Below are positions 56,346-64,000 of a stretch of 64,000 bases of DNA, in pieces. Each line of letters starts with the position of its first letter. Position 1 is the first letter of the stretch. The DNA is from Lysinibacillus fusiformis. Lineage in GTDB: Bacteria > Bacillota > Bacilli > Bacillales_A > Planococcaceae. The stretch spans positions 992,001 through 1,056,000 of the forward strand of contig NZ_CP041696.1 in the NCBI RefSeq assembly GCF_007362955.1. Direction: 5' to 3'. The notes below the pieces were generated by a model. The model was given only the letters and a program-made list of their open reading frames with translations, ran no database searches and was not told the origin of the DNA. A program made the translations under genes and the position numbers.

Positions 56346-56823
56346 ACACACATTCCTCGCTCTCATTAGTAGTTACTAAATCAATGAATCTGTATAACTA
56401 CTAAAAGTATAGAATTAAACCAATATTCAGTGAATTTAATCTACTACTATTTTTTTGATGTAGCACATATCAAAAATAATCCTCTTTATAAAGAAATTTT
56501 AAAAATATTCTTCTTTGTTTACTTGGCTAGATTTTCGTGTAGTAAGTTTTATATTTAGCTCCGTACACTTGTTATTTGAATCGTTCCAAATTTACGGCTA
56601 GCATCTATTCCAATCCGAATTATTTATTGACCAATCGCTTCCATTGCAGTTTGCTTGCCGTAAATTCACCTCCCATTCATTCAAGTTAGTGGATTGTGAT
56701 GTCTATTTCATTACATATTGACTTTTATTTTTAGAACATGCAGCAGCTATCATATAAAGCGCTAGTTTGCATATATTTTGTATAACAGCTTTTAGATTAT
56801 GATAGGGTGGAGGAATACTGTAG
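56346..56823. other. AT-rich divergent intergenic region
   Basis: About 480 bases between the KstD-like and ZIP genes. I see no gene, no strong hairpin and no clear operator. A TATGATAGG near 56795-56805 may be part of the ZIP gene promoter. Confidence 0.4.
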
Positions 56824-57516
56824 TTGAGTGCAATGATACTTGGTGGTTTTCTATTTTTTAGTGTCAGTGTAGGCGGGGCTATTGCTTGGGTCTTTTCAAA
56901 ACTATTTCAGCATACGACTGAAGGTTTATCACTGTTATGTGGTGGATTTTTAGTGGGTTTACTGGCGTTAGATATCATTCCAACTTCTTTTCACATGTAC
57001 AAGTCCTTTGGCATAATTCTAGGCATAGTCATCGGCTATCTAATGTTTCAAATTCTTAGTAGTTTATTTCACCCTAAGCATTCACAAAATCCCTCCTTTT
57101 ACTTACTTGCATTCGCTATGATTATCCACACAATACCAATCAGCCTCACTGTCGGAAATTTACTAGGAAATTCAGCACTTGGCATTACAATTACAGCCTC
57201 GATCATTCTCCACCATCTACCTGAGGGTTTTGCTTTTAGTACGGCTTTTCTCTCCCAAGGAGAAAAACTCTGGAGACTGGTACTTTATTTTTTTGGTTTT
57301 TCTATATTCTTTAGTCTATTTATTTGGATTGGCCAATACACAAACCTTACCAATAAAGTGCAAGGTATACTCATGGGCGTATCCATCGGTTTGATTGCCA
57401 CGACGAGTATTTCTGAATTTATCTTGCATCATATTCGGGCCGTATCGATGAGGTCTTTTCTGACATATATATTACTGGGCTATTTTTTGAGTTATGCGTT
57501 CCATTTAATGCTGTGA
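56824..57516 (+). CDS. ZIP-family metal transporter
   Basis: TTG at 56824 lies ten bases after GGAGG; the ATG at 56833 is too far. About 230 residues with seven or eight membrane segments. TM4 has AMIIHTIPISLTVGN and TM5 SIILHHLPEGFAF, the paired His/Pro/Glu metal sites of ZIP proteins. It probably moves Zn2+ or another divalent metal into the cytoplasm. The following repeat supplies its terminator. Confidence 0.82.
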   Translation: MSAMILGGFLFFSVSVGGAIAWVFSKLFQHTTEGLSLLCGGFLVGLLALDIIPTSFHMYKSFGIILGIVIGYLMFQILSSLFHPKHSQNPSFYLLAFAMIIHTIPISLTVGNLLGNSALGITITASIILHHLPEGFAFSTAFLSQGEKLWRLVLYFFGFSIFFSLFIWIGQYTNLTNKVQGILMGVSIGLIATTSISEFILHHIRAVSMRSFLTYILLGYFLSYAFHLML

Positions 57517-57571
57517 AGGACTGTCGGCAAAGACATCTATTACTATGCGTTTCGTTCAATTCAATACAGGG

Positions 57572-57869
57572 GGCTGGGACAAAAGAGAAAAAGTGTTAGA
57601 TTGACTGCTGTCGATCTAACACTTTTTTGCTGTAAGCGTTGATGTCCGCTACGTCAGACGCTTTCCGTTGGGCGTGGCCTGAGCCTGTAGTCTCAGGCGT
57701 CACGCTAATTCCACAGGAGTCGCCGCATTCGCTACCATCAGCTAGTACGCTCTTCTGAATTTTATTGATTCCAAAAGGAAGAACGTCTAAATTTTTCTTC
57801 ATTTTAGATAGCAAAAATTTAATAACACCTTTGCTCCTCTTTCTTAAAATTTAAGGTTATGTCCCAACC
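57572..57869 (+). repeat. GGCTGGGACA dispersed repeat, full copy
   Basis: 298 bp bounded by GGCTGGGACA and TGTCCCAACC. It carries an internal terminator-like hairpin, AGTGTTAGAT ... ATCTAACACT then TTTTTT, followed by GC-rich sequence with CGCTACGTCAGACGCTTTCC and CCACAGGAGTCGCCGCATT. The copy at 54369-54617 matches with a central deletion; a fragment is at 3366-3405. A 72-codon minus frame inside is not a gene. Confidence 0.82.
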
Positions 57870-57893
57870 TCTTCCTTTTTTAATCGAAAAGTT

Positions 57894-58844
57894 CTATTCA
57901 CATACTAATACTTGCCGCTTAAAAGTACCTTTCGTTACAACACAACGATCAATAATTTCAAACCCTGCTTCGTTTACCATACTGTCAATTGTTTCGATGG
58001 TAACAAGTATAACTCTCTTAGCAATCCGACGTGCCGATTTAATGATCGTAAACTGCGAATCTACTGAAATATGTGTAAATAAATTGTAAGGTAAATCAAT
58101 AATCGCCACATCATAGCTTTCCGTCATTTGTGCTATATCGCCCTTTAACACTTCTCCTTGTAAGCCAAAGTGAGCGATATTAATCCGCGATCCCTTAACG
58201 ACAAGCGGATTAATGTCACGTCCTACAATATCCATGTTCATCGATAGTGCCTCTACTAAAACGGTGCCGATACCGCAACAAGGATCAATTGCTCGTACAC
58301 CCGCTGGATTCGGAATGGCAATATTTGCAACAGCTCGTGCTACACGTGTGCTAAGAGCTGTCGAATACATTTCAGGTTTTTGCTGATGCTTGAACCAAAT
58401 TGCCTCCCCCTCAACATAATAGCCAAAATACCAACGATTATCATGCCAAACAAGTCCGAATACAACTTCAGGATTCGTAAGATCTGGCTCTGCCTGTATA
58501 CAAAGACCAATCTCTCGCTCTACCTGATGACGTTCATTCTGCTGAATTTTCTTCATATCCCCAAGGTCAGATTTATTTAAGCACAGTACTTTAAATGTTA
58601 ATTCACCTAATACTAGATTTTGTGCAAAATGGGCAATTTCCGCAATATTTTCTGCTTCGAATAACACATCTAAACGACTACGCATAAATGGACTTCTACT
58701 AGGCTCAACTTTTTTTGATGCTAGTAGTATATTCGAGACTACATCAAAGCCAAACAATGCACGCATTTCTAAACGACAAAGCTCCTGCTCATTTGTTTGC
58801 CATGCATACGTATAAAGATAAGAAGAAATCGTTTGCTTTATCAT
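57894..58844 (-). CDS. TRM11-like RNA methyltransferase
   Basis: 316 residues from ATG 58844, overlapping the previous stop by 4 bases. The N-terminal part may be a THUMP-like RNA-binding region. The SAM-binding start is RAIDPCCGIGTVLVEALSMN, followed by VGRDINPLVV and the catalytic-type DLPYNLF, a variant of the DPPY motif of N2-guanine RNA methyltransferases (TRM11/TrmG10 type). It likely methylates tRNA, though the target base is not certain. Confidence 0.8.
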   Translation of the reverse strand: MIKQTISSYLYTYAWQTNEQELCRLEMRALFGFDVVSNILLASKKVEPSRSPFMRSRLDVLFEAENIAEIAHFAQNLVLGELTFKVLCLNKSDLGDMKKIQQNERHQVEREIGLCIQAEPDLTNPEVVFGLVWHDNRWYFGYYVEGEAIWFKHQQKPEMYSTALSTRVARAVANIAIPNPAGVRAIDPCCGIGTVLVEALSMNMDIVGRDINPLVVKGSRINIAHFGLQGEVLKGDIAQMTESYDVAIIDLPYNLFTHISVDSQFTIIKSARRIAKRVILVTIETIDSMVNEAGFEIIDRCVVTKGTFKRQVLVCE

Positions 58845-59431
58845 ACTGTCTCCTCAATTTCAACAAGTAGCCCAAAAACAAAGCGATACAAACCTACAAA
58901 TACTTCGCCAAATGATTGTTGCTCACTAAATTCACCAAATGCATTCAACGCAAGATTCACTTCCCAAAGTCCGTCCTGCCCTGAAAATGCCATACTATAT
59001 GTCATCTTTTCATGTTGTAAATGTGATGTTAAATACGCATGTAAAAACTCACCTTGCTTCTTTTGCAGTCGAAGGCCAAATAAGGCACTATACACACCGA
59101 ACGCCTCATCAAATTCTAGCGCAAAGGAGTCCACTCGAATGACTTCAAAACGATCAGATTCCACATACATAAATTCATGCGAATGCTCCTTTAAATATTG
59201 TACAGGTATCGCCAGGAATGATTCAGTTTCTTCTGCTAATAACTCTTCATTTAACTTATCGCATCGTTCGATCACATTAAAATGTAAAGAAGTCCTATCT
59301 TCCATTGCTCCTTCATGTAGTAACGCATGTTTTTCTGCATATGCCCTTTCCACATCGAATAGCGCAAGGTTAACCTGCTCATTCATTAATAATTCCATTT
59401 GTTTTTTTAGCAATTCGCCAGCTCCAATCAA
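58841..59431 (-). CDS. Uncharacterised protein coupled to the TRM11-like gene
   Basis: 196 residues from ATG 59431. I do not recognise it. The first 80 residues look helical (LLKKQMELLMNEQVNLALFD, RCDKLNEELLAEETE); the middle has beta character (EFMYVESDRFEVIRVDSFAL); there are no Cys, no membrane segment and no signal peptide. The 4-base ATGA overlap with the methyltransferase gene suggests a shared role, perhaps a helper or substrate factor, but this is only inference. Confidence 0.72.
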   Translation of the reverse strand: MIGAGELLKKQMELLMNEQVNLALFDVERAYAEKHALLHEGAMEDRTSLHFNVIERCDKLNEELLAEETESFLAIPVQYLKEHSHEFMYVESDRFEVIRVDSFALEFDEAFGVYSALFGLRLQKKQGEFLHAYLTSHLQHEKMTYSMAFSGQDGLWEVNLALNAFGEFSEQQSFGEVFVGLYRFVFGLLVEIEETV

Positions 59432-59443
59432 TTACACCTAAAG

Positions 59444-59583
59444 TTTATCTTCATACAGTCCGTAATTTACGTCTACTGAAAAAAGTGAAGTCACATTCCT
59501 CTCACCATCTATAGAGATGTAAGTTTTCAGTACCTGCCGCTACGCTTTCCGTACAATAAAACATTTACTGAATGAAGATAAAA
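59444..59583. repeat. 140-bp inverted-ended repeat with the CAGATG-core motif
   Basis: Left end TTTATCTTCATACAGT and right end ACTGAATGAAGATAAA are inverted copies. Inside, the minus strand reads AAATGTTTTATTGTACGGAA then AGCGTAGCGGCAGGTAC, the same core as the structured repeats at 12.1 and 53.9 kb, and a small hairpin CATCTCTATAGATG. It is a short member of that family with MITE-like ends. Confidence 0.65.
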
Positions 59584-59958
59584 TCATCTTAACCACCAGT
59601 ATAACTCAGTTTGTGTGACAATATGAAAAATATCCGGTATTCCTAGTAGTTGGGATTCTTTTTAACCTTATACTTTCACGTAGTGACCAAAGTGATTCCT
59701 GTATTTTGAACCTCTCACGACCGAAGTCACGACTGTTCTCGTCGAGTCCGTAAATAGGCTATTCACAGGGGAAAACAGGGTATTTTTATTGGACTCTTTT
59801 ATGTTTTCGGTTGAAGTGCACTATGTCTAAATGAATCAAACTAATGAGCATATAAGCCTTTACGATTCATACAAGTGAGTAGTCACTTGAGACGTAAGTT
59901 TAATATGGTTTATCGGTTATATTGTGTTATAGAAATTAATATTTGTAGGAGGGCTTTT
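59584..59958. other. Region between repeat and oxidase relic, no gene seen
   Basis: Holds direct copies of TCACGAC around 59728-59750 and a GC-richer patch (TTCTCGTCGAGTCCGTAAAT) of unknown origin. It may contain one end of the prophage, but no attachment repeat could be picked out by eye. Confidence 0.35.
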
Positions 59959-60225
59959 ATGGTTATAACCCCTGGCATTAGGGATTTAACTTATGTGACA
60001 CAATCCAATGGGGCAAAGTTTTTCACTTTGATCGCAGAAGAAATAACATGGGAGCTTGTAGATGGTATTTTTATTAAGGCATGGGGGTATAACGATTCCA
60101 CCCCTGACCCCACTATTCGTGTTTGCCCAGGAGATCAAGTCTGTATATGAGTTAGTAATCGCTTACCAGAAAAAACGAGTGTAGATTGGCATAGTTTAAT
60201 AGAGGAAATGAAAGCCGTCTTATAA
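59959..60225 (+). pseudogene. Multicopper oxidase relic (N-terminal cupredoxin)
   Basis: ATG at 59959 with TAGGAGGGC starts a frame reading IKAWGYNDSTPDPTIRVCPG, DQVCI, a TGA at 60148-60150, then in the same frame VSNRLPEKTSVDWHSL. This is the first cupredoxin of multicopper oxidases (usual form KAWGYNGxxPGPTIRV ... NxLPExTxxHWHG), with the copper-binding His-Trp-His mutated to Asp-Trp-His, and the remaining several hundred residues absent. It is a decayed fragment. Confidence 0.78.
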
Positions 60226-60261
60226 ACGCTTCTATAAATAGAAATTTAGTAGTATAAACCA

Positions 60262-60312
60262 TAAGAATCTGCGCACTTACGGATAAGCCACAAAAGTCTC
60301 GCAGATTCTTTA
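60262..60312 (-). terminator. Terminator of the prophage lysis module
   Basis: AAGAATCTGCG pairs with CGCAGATTCTT, with a long loop, then T-rich sequence on either side. It lies just past the endolysin stop. Confidence 0.75.
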
Positions 60313-60313
60313 T

Positions 60314-60985
60314 TTATAACAAGCCTCGTCTTAGTTGGATAGTAATATATAGACCTAATAATCGGTCAGTGGTCATCATACCATTTTGTAAGTCTTTTAA
60401 ATGCGATTCTTGTATGATTCCATTATTGACCGCTTGCGTAATATATTTTTCTGTTGCAGTACGCATAGCGGGTGATGCAGGATTCCACATTTGAGTCACC
60501 TTTATTTCCTCCTTTTTATCTTCTACAATTAGTTGGACCTTCATTTTGCTTGTGCTCGGTACGATTACCACACCCTCTAATTTGTAGCCGGTGGGCATTT
60601 TCCAAGATGATTTCACCTCGAAATGCGGACGATCGATAGAACCCGTCCAATCACCACCCCATATAATCCCGAGTCTTCGCGCTATATCTCCAACTTTCTT
60701 TAACGTCGTTACATCATATAAAGATTGAGGAGGACTAACAGCAATATCCCAGGCTAAACGTGATGTATGATTGCTACTTAATGTCCAAGTGACTATCTGG
60801 CCTGGTCTAGTACGCCCTTGCGCATATAAATAATTTTGCCTTGCTTGTGAGCGATATGTTTCGGTAATGAAGATATTGAGGATATCGGCCTTGTAACATT
60901 CTTGGAATAATAAACGACATGCTAATTGTGCAGGTGGTAATAACTCAGCTAAGTCTCTACATGTCACTGTTACATTTGTACTCAC
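60314..60985 (-). CDS. Phage endolysin, M15-family peptidase
   Basis: 223 residues from ATG 60985, overlapping the holin stop by 4 bases. The M15 zinc peptidase has SNHTSRLAWDIAV (SxHxxxxAxD zinc ligands) and DRPHFEV (catalytic Glu side and third His), like L-alanyl-D-glutamate peptidases of Listeria and Bacillus phages. The C-terminal part (about 130-223) is a linker followed by a helical segment, perhaps for wall binding. It cuts peptidoglycan stem peptides to release phage. Confidence 0.88.
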   Translation of the reverse strand: MSTNVTVTCRDLAELLPPAQLACRLLFQECYKADILNIFITETYRSQARQNYLYAQGRTRPGQIVTWTLSSNHTSRLAWDIAVSPPQSLYDVTTLKKVGDIARRLGIIWGGDWTGSIDRPHFEVKSSWKMPTGYKLEGVVIVPSTSKMKVQLIVEDKKEEIKVTQMWNPASPAMRTATEKYITQAVNNGIIQESHLKDLQNGMMTTDRLLGLYITIQLRRGLL

Positions 60986-61386
60986 TTAGTACCCTCCTCT
61001 TCAGTTTTATCTTTTACAATCGCTAAGATATTTTTAATGAAATTCGGTGTGGGTAAACCCATCTTTGTTCCGTTTTCCGTAATTGAAATAAACTCAAGCA
61101 CACAAAAGGCAATCGCTGCACCATCACCTGCGTACTCGATGCCAGGCACAACCACAGCCAATAAATACACAGAACCAACTAGCATTAAGTAATAAACCTT
61201 GCGTATGATGCCATTAAACCCAATACGACTATTTAAATTATGATTAACGATACCTGTCAAAATACCTGTCGCATAATCAATTGCCATAAACCCAATTAAT
61301 ACGGTTACCGCCATTCCCAATCCATCCACAGAATAAGATACAATTGTACCGATAACGCCACTCATTGTTGCAATCCATCTGTCCAT
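60982..61386 (-). CDS. Phage holin
   Basis: ATG at 61386 follows AAAGGAAG; the upstream in-frame ATGs fall in a hairpin and are unlikely. About 134 residues with three or four membrane segments and the holin_4-type motif AIDYATGILTGIVNHNLNSR, followed by GFNGIIRKVYYLMLVG. It forms membrane lesions that free the endolysin. The tight overlap with the endolysin gene marks a lysis cassette. Confidence 0.88.
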   Translation of the reverse strand: MDRWIATMSGVIGTIVSYSVDGLGMAVTVLIGFMAIDYATGILTGIVNHNLNSRIGFNGIIRKVYYLMLVGSVYLLAVVVPGIEYAGDGAAIAFCVLEFISITENGTKMGLPTPNFIKNILAIVKDKTEEEGTK

Positions 61387-61410
61387 TACAACACTTCCTT
61401 TTTTAGTCAT

Positions 61411-61447
61411 AGAAAAGCCTTCCACAGTTAAGTGTGGAAGGCTTTAT
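61411..61447 (-). terminator. Hairpin between tail and lysis genes
   Basis: On the minus strand AAGCCTTCCACA pairs with TGTGGAAGGCTT around a 6-base loop, followed by TTCT. It may partly end late transcription before the lysis cassette, or protect an RNA end. Confidence 0.75.
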
Positions 61448-61482
61448 TAAAATCGAAATAAAAAACGTTATTCTATGCTATT

Positions 61483-62631
61483 TTATCTTCTTACTTCCCC
61501 ACTAACCTGACTTAACTCTTGCTTGATTTTTTGGATTAAAGTCGGTCGATTATTGCCAAACGTTGCCTCAATACTGAATCCCGATGTCTCGTATACCTCT
61601 TTGACATCTGTAATACGCGCATCCATAGAAATGGACCAATCGGTATTTTGAATAGTAATAATATCACCTAAATTATATTCCTGCTGATACTTAAATGGGC
61701 TGTTTGTTAATATCTGTCCCTCCAAGAACTCTTCTTGCATAAACTCATTTAGTTGCTGTTGCCCACGATCAGTTAATGCCTTTATGATTTGTGGCTCTGG
61801 TATTGGTCGCTCTTCCTCATCGACCTCGGCTATATCTCTCGCATCTATAAAAATTTCATGGCGCTTGATTGCTGCATAACCACCAACCTCAATTATGCGA
61901 CGTTCCACACCTTCTCCTAGTCCAGCTACGATCGCTAGATTTTTATAATTGAGATCGCTCTGTGTGTAATGTAGTGACTTCAAACTTTCAAATTGCGGAG
62001 AAAAAATTACGGGTGGATTAATAAATTGCCCCACCGTTAAATTACGACCTTCCACGACATCAAATACCCACTTCTTGTTTGTTAAATCGAGTGTAACTTC
62101 CCAACCTAACTTGCTTGATAATGATAGTGTGCTTATTTCTTCTGCCAAGTTTTTAAAACGAGAAGCATAAGTCATATGGACTCCCCGCTGAAAATCAGTA
62201 GCAATCACCAGTTGAGGTATTTTACGCATTGGGTTAGTTGGATTTACTAGATTATTATTTATAAAACGCTTCATCACTGTTTCGGCGCTTCCACTTTGAT
62301 TATCGTAAGCCGTATACGTTGGTGGCATTGTTATACGCTGTGCAACAATCGACTTTAGCGCAAAGCCCTTTATGAGCCAGTTTTCAGTAATCTTGCCGTT
62401 TTCATCAAGTTCTATTTCTCTGTGCTTAATAATAAAAACCTTATTCAAATCGCTACCGATAAGAACAAGGTTATCTTTTACTAAAGTATCTGTATATTTT
62501 TTGTATCGATTGATTCTTAATTCTATGGCACCTATTCCATACCATGAACGGTTGAAAAACATGGATTCGTAGTTGTCTATTTCAGCTAGGATATCCATTT
62601 CAGAAGATAGGATTCGAATTGGTTTTTTCAT
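61483..62631 (-). CDS. Phage tail protein, Gp37-like
   Basis: 382 residues from ATG 62631. It has the form of siphovirus tail-tip proteins annotated as ReqiPepy6 Gp37-like: a beta-rich opening with FFNRSWYGIGAIELRINRYK, VIIKHREIELDENG-type strand, YDNQSGSAETVMKRFINNNL, and a C-terminal domain with YNLGDIITIQN and DARITDVKEVYE. It is probably a baseplate or tail-spike hub protein. It follows the small gene at 62632 without a gap. Confidence 0.78.
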   Translation of the reverse strand: MKKPIRILSSEMDILAEIDNYESMFFNRSWYGIGAIELRINRYKKYTDTLVKDNLVLIGSDLNKVFIIKHREIELDENGKITENWLIKGFALKSIVAQRITMPPTYTAYDNQSGSAETVMKRFINNNLVNPTNPMRKIPQLVIATDFQRGVHMTYASRFKNLAEEISTLSLSSKLGWEVTLDLTNKKWVFDVVEGRNLTVGQFINPPVIFSPQFESLKSLHYTQSDLNYKNLAIVAGLGEGVERRIIEVGGYAAIKRHEIFIDARDIAEVDEEERPIPEPQIIKALTDRGQQQLNEFMQEEFLEGQILTNSPFKYQQEYNLGDIITIQNTDWSISMDARITDVKEVYETSGFSIEATFGNNRPTLIQKIKQELSQVSGEVRR

Positions 62632-63009
62632 TTACTCACCGTTTACCATAAATTCATATTCTTCTTCACGAACCCAACCTTTATTTCCTATTTTCCTTAA
62701 ATCCTTTTCCGATATCCTGTCTTCATTAGTTTCTTCTTTAAATGTAAATTCTATTTCTTTCGTCTCTACATTTATGCGAAAAGCGATACAGTTTATAAAA
62801 TCTTCTTTGTGCGCACCATAATCTAAGTCAACATAATCAATATCAACACCTAAAGTATAGTTTTGTAATTCCCTATAATTTACTAAATCCTCTTCAGGAG
62901 TAGGCATTGATTCATAACCATAACCGCTGTATTCTCCCGTATCGAAAATGAATGAACTGTCTTTTTTAAAATAATAAATTCTTCTTCCAAATTGTTTTAA
63001 ATCGTTCAT
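62632..63009 (-). CDS. Phage protein of unknown function
   Basis: 125 residues from ATG 63009. Acidic, with YYFKKDSSFIFDTGEYSGYG, ESMPTPEEDLVNYRELQNYT and a charged C-terminal half with alternating strands. No known domain is seen. It lies between the tail-fibre-like gene and the Gp37-like gene, spacing of 4 and 0 bases, so it belongs to the late tail operon. Confidence 0.75.
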   Translation of the reverse strand: MNDLKQFGRRIYYFKKDSSFIFDTGEYSGYGYESMPTPEEDLVNYRELQNYTLGVDIDYVDLDYGAHKEDFINCIAFRINVETKEIEFTFKEETNEDRISEKDLRKIGNKGWVREEEYEFMVNGE

Positions 63010-63013
63010 TCAA

Positions 63014-64000
63014 TCACCCCCAACATATAATTTCCATACTGTAGGTGCCACCAAAAACATTTGATGAACAAACTAGTCCAACACTCCCCCCTAAGGAAGC
63101 AGTACCTTCACCTGTAACATAATTTGTAATATTTAGGACACCGTTTACACCACCAAATATTAAAGATCCTCCTGAGTTCCTGTTTCTTATTATCCCACAC
63201 GTTGACGTGTAACTAGATCCATAATATTTCAGATTATGCACTACTATCACATATGCTTTAATTGGAAAACCTGCGTTAAACGAAATAGGTATATTAACTG
63301 AAGTCGTCGTACTAAAAGCATATGAAAAACTTTTGTTTGCTTCTTGCCCTGTGAACGTACCTGTTAAACCGAAAATATTAATACCGTGCCTAATATTAGA
63401 CGTGTCGAAACTCGAATTTGTTAAACGTGTTCGACTCAGTGAAGTTCCGTTATAATACCCTGCTATTGGGCTAACATCTAAATAACCTGTCCCCCCTGCA
63501 CGTAAAGTCCCTATGGATGTACTATTTGAGTAATCGGTTATTGTTCCCGTTACAATTCCGCTTTCAGTACCAATCGTATAAGGTGACAAAACTTGTGAAG
63601 TTGTAGCAGTCCCATACTCCCCCCCTTCACCCTGTAATATAAAATTTGTAGATGAAGCGTTATAACGTACTGTATAAATTGTATCCTGTACTAAATTTGT
63701 TAGGTTTGAACCTGTTGACTTTTTAAGAATATGCAATTTTCCACTTATTCTAATGTGTGCTGATAAAGTTCCTGTATGATGTTTGGGACATTTAAATGCA
63801 ATTCCTACACCATCAGTCAAAGTAACATTGTTCGGTAAAGTAATTTCCAAAATAGGCATACCACCACTTTCAGACGTATATACTGCTTGTCCAATGTAAT
63901 ATACATGCGGTTTAACGTCATTCATATGCTGTTCTAACATATTATTATCAAATGATGGTAAAATTTTTGATCCTGCCCACGGACAAATAATATCTGCGCC
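63014..64000 (-). CDS. Phage tail-fibre or receptor-binding-like protein, 5' end outside window
   Basis: The frame is open to the right edge (GADIICPWAGSKILPSFDNN precedes the first ATG at 63940), so the N terminus is missing. The C-terminal 308 residues are rich in Gly, Ser, Thr and Asn with short beta repeats: GGEYGTATTSQVLSPYTIGT, GTGYLDVSPIAGYYNGTSLS and ICWG at the end. This composition suits trimeric fibre or host-binding tips. The gene is followed by tail and lysis genes in the usual order. Confidence 0.72.
   Translation of the reverse strand, partial: GADIICPWAGSKILPSFDNNMLEQHMNDVKPHVYYIGQAVYTSESGGMPILEITLPNNVTLTDGVGIAFKCPKHHTGTLSAHIRISGKLHILKKSTGSNLTNLVQDTIYTVRYNASSTNFILQGEGGEYGTATTSQVLSPYTIGTESGIVTGTITDYSNSTSIGTLRAGGTGYLDVSPIAGYYNGTSLSRTRLTNSSFDTSNIRHGINIFGLTGTFTGQEANKSFSYAFSTTTSVNIPISFNAGFPIKAYVIVVHNLKYYGSSYTSTCGIIRNRNSGGSLIFGGVNGVLNITNYVTGEGTASLGGSVGLVCSSNVFGGTYSMEIICWG

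Noticed and set aside
57596..57814. 72-codon minus frame
   Set aside because: Contained in the GGCTGGGACA repeat; not conserved as a frame in the shorter copy.

Overview
The window looks like chromosome of a low-GC Gram-positive rod of the Bacillaceae/Planococcaceae, most likely Lysinibacillus or a close relative. The evidence is strong AGGAGG-type ribosome sites, a sufCDSUB operon, a SAM-I riboswitch in front of metNPQ, and a block (thioredoxin-like YusE, Toprim YusF, gcvH, YusI, fadE, fadA, fadN) that keeps the order of the Bacillus subtilis yus region. The genus is inference; no rRNA or tRNA gene is present to confirm it.

Layout. 1-541: the start of a DUF72 gene. 0.7-6.4 kb: a YclJK-like two-component system and a YclHI-like ABC transporter operon that also carries a small repetitive secreted protein; both promoters share a sequence box. 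6.5-8.0 kb: a DsbA-like oxidoreductase and a nitroreductase behind a promoter with two palindromes. 8.2-10.6 kb: a small decayed integrative element lying in the 3' end of sufB, with the displaced sufB tail still visible at 8236-8259. 10.6-16.0 kb: the suf operon, interrupted between sufU and sufB by a 251-bp structured repeat. 16.6-17.6 kb: a gltC-type regulator. 17.6-25.1 kb: a five-gene exopolysaccharide operon built round a PilZ-fused processive glycosyltransferase. 25.6-27.1 kb: an IS3-family element. 27.1-29.9 kb: metNPQ. 30.0-37.4 kb: the yus/fad block with a FadR-type operator. 37.8-43.3 kb: thioredoxin, a C39-like protein, a YpcP-type exonuclease, a DAO-family oxidoreductase, and hutI-hutG without hutH or hutU. 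43.4-48.6 kb: a second polysaccharide operon (sugar transferase, GT4, CelD-like and GNAT acyltransferases, NodB deacetylase). 48.8-59.4 kb: OsmC, Na/Pi symporter, a NUMOD4-like protein, a second CelD-like protein, a KstD-like flavoprotein, a ZIP transporter and a TRM11-like methyltransferase, with several dispersed repeats. 60.0-64.0 kb: a multicopper oxidase relic, then the tail and lysis end of a prophage running off the right edge.

The most interesting items are the sufB-targeted element, a dispersed repeat family with signs of a conserved RNA fold (12.0, 53.9, 59.5 kb), the c-di-GMP-linked polysaccharide operon with one intact and two degenerate deacetylase domains, the repetitive secreted protein in the YclHI-like operon, and a glycosyltransferase that appears to start at CTG. 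All functions are read from motifs and remembered family features; no search was run.
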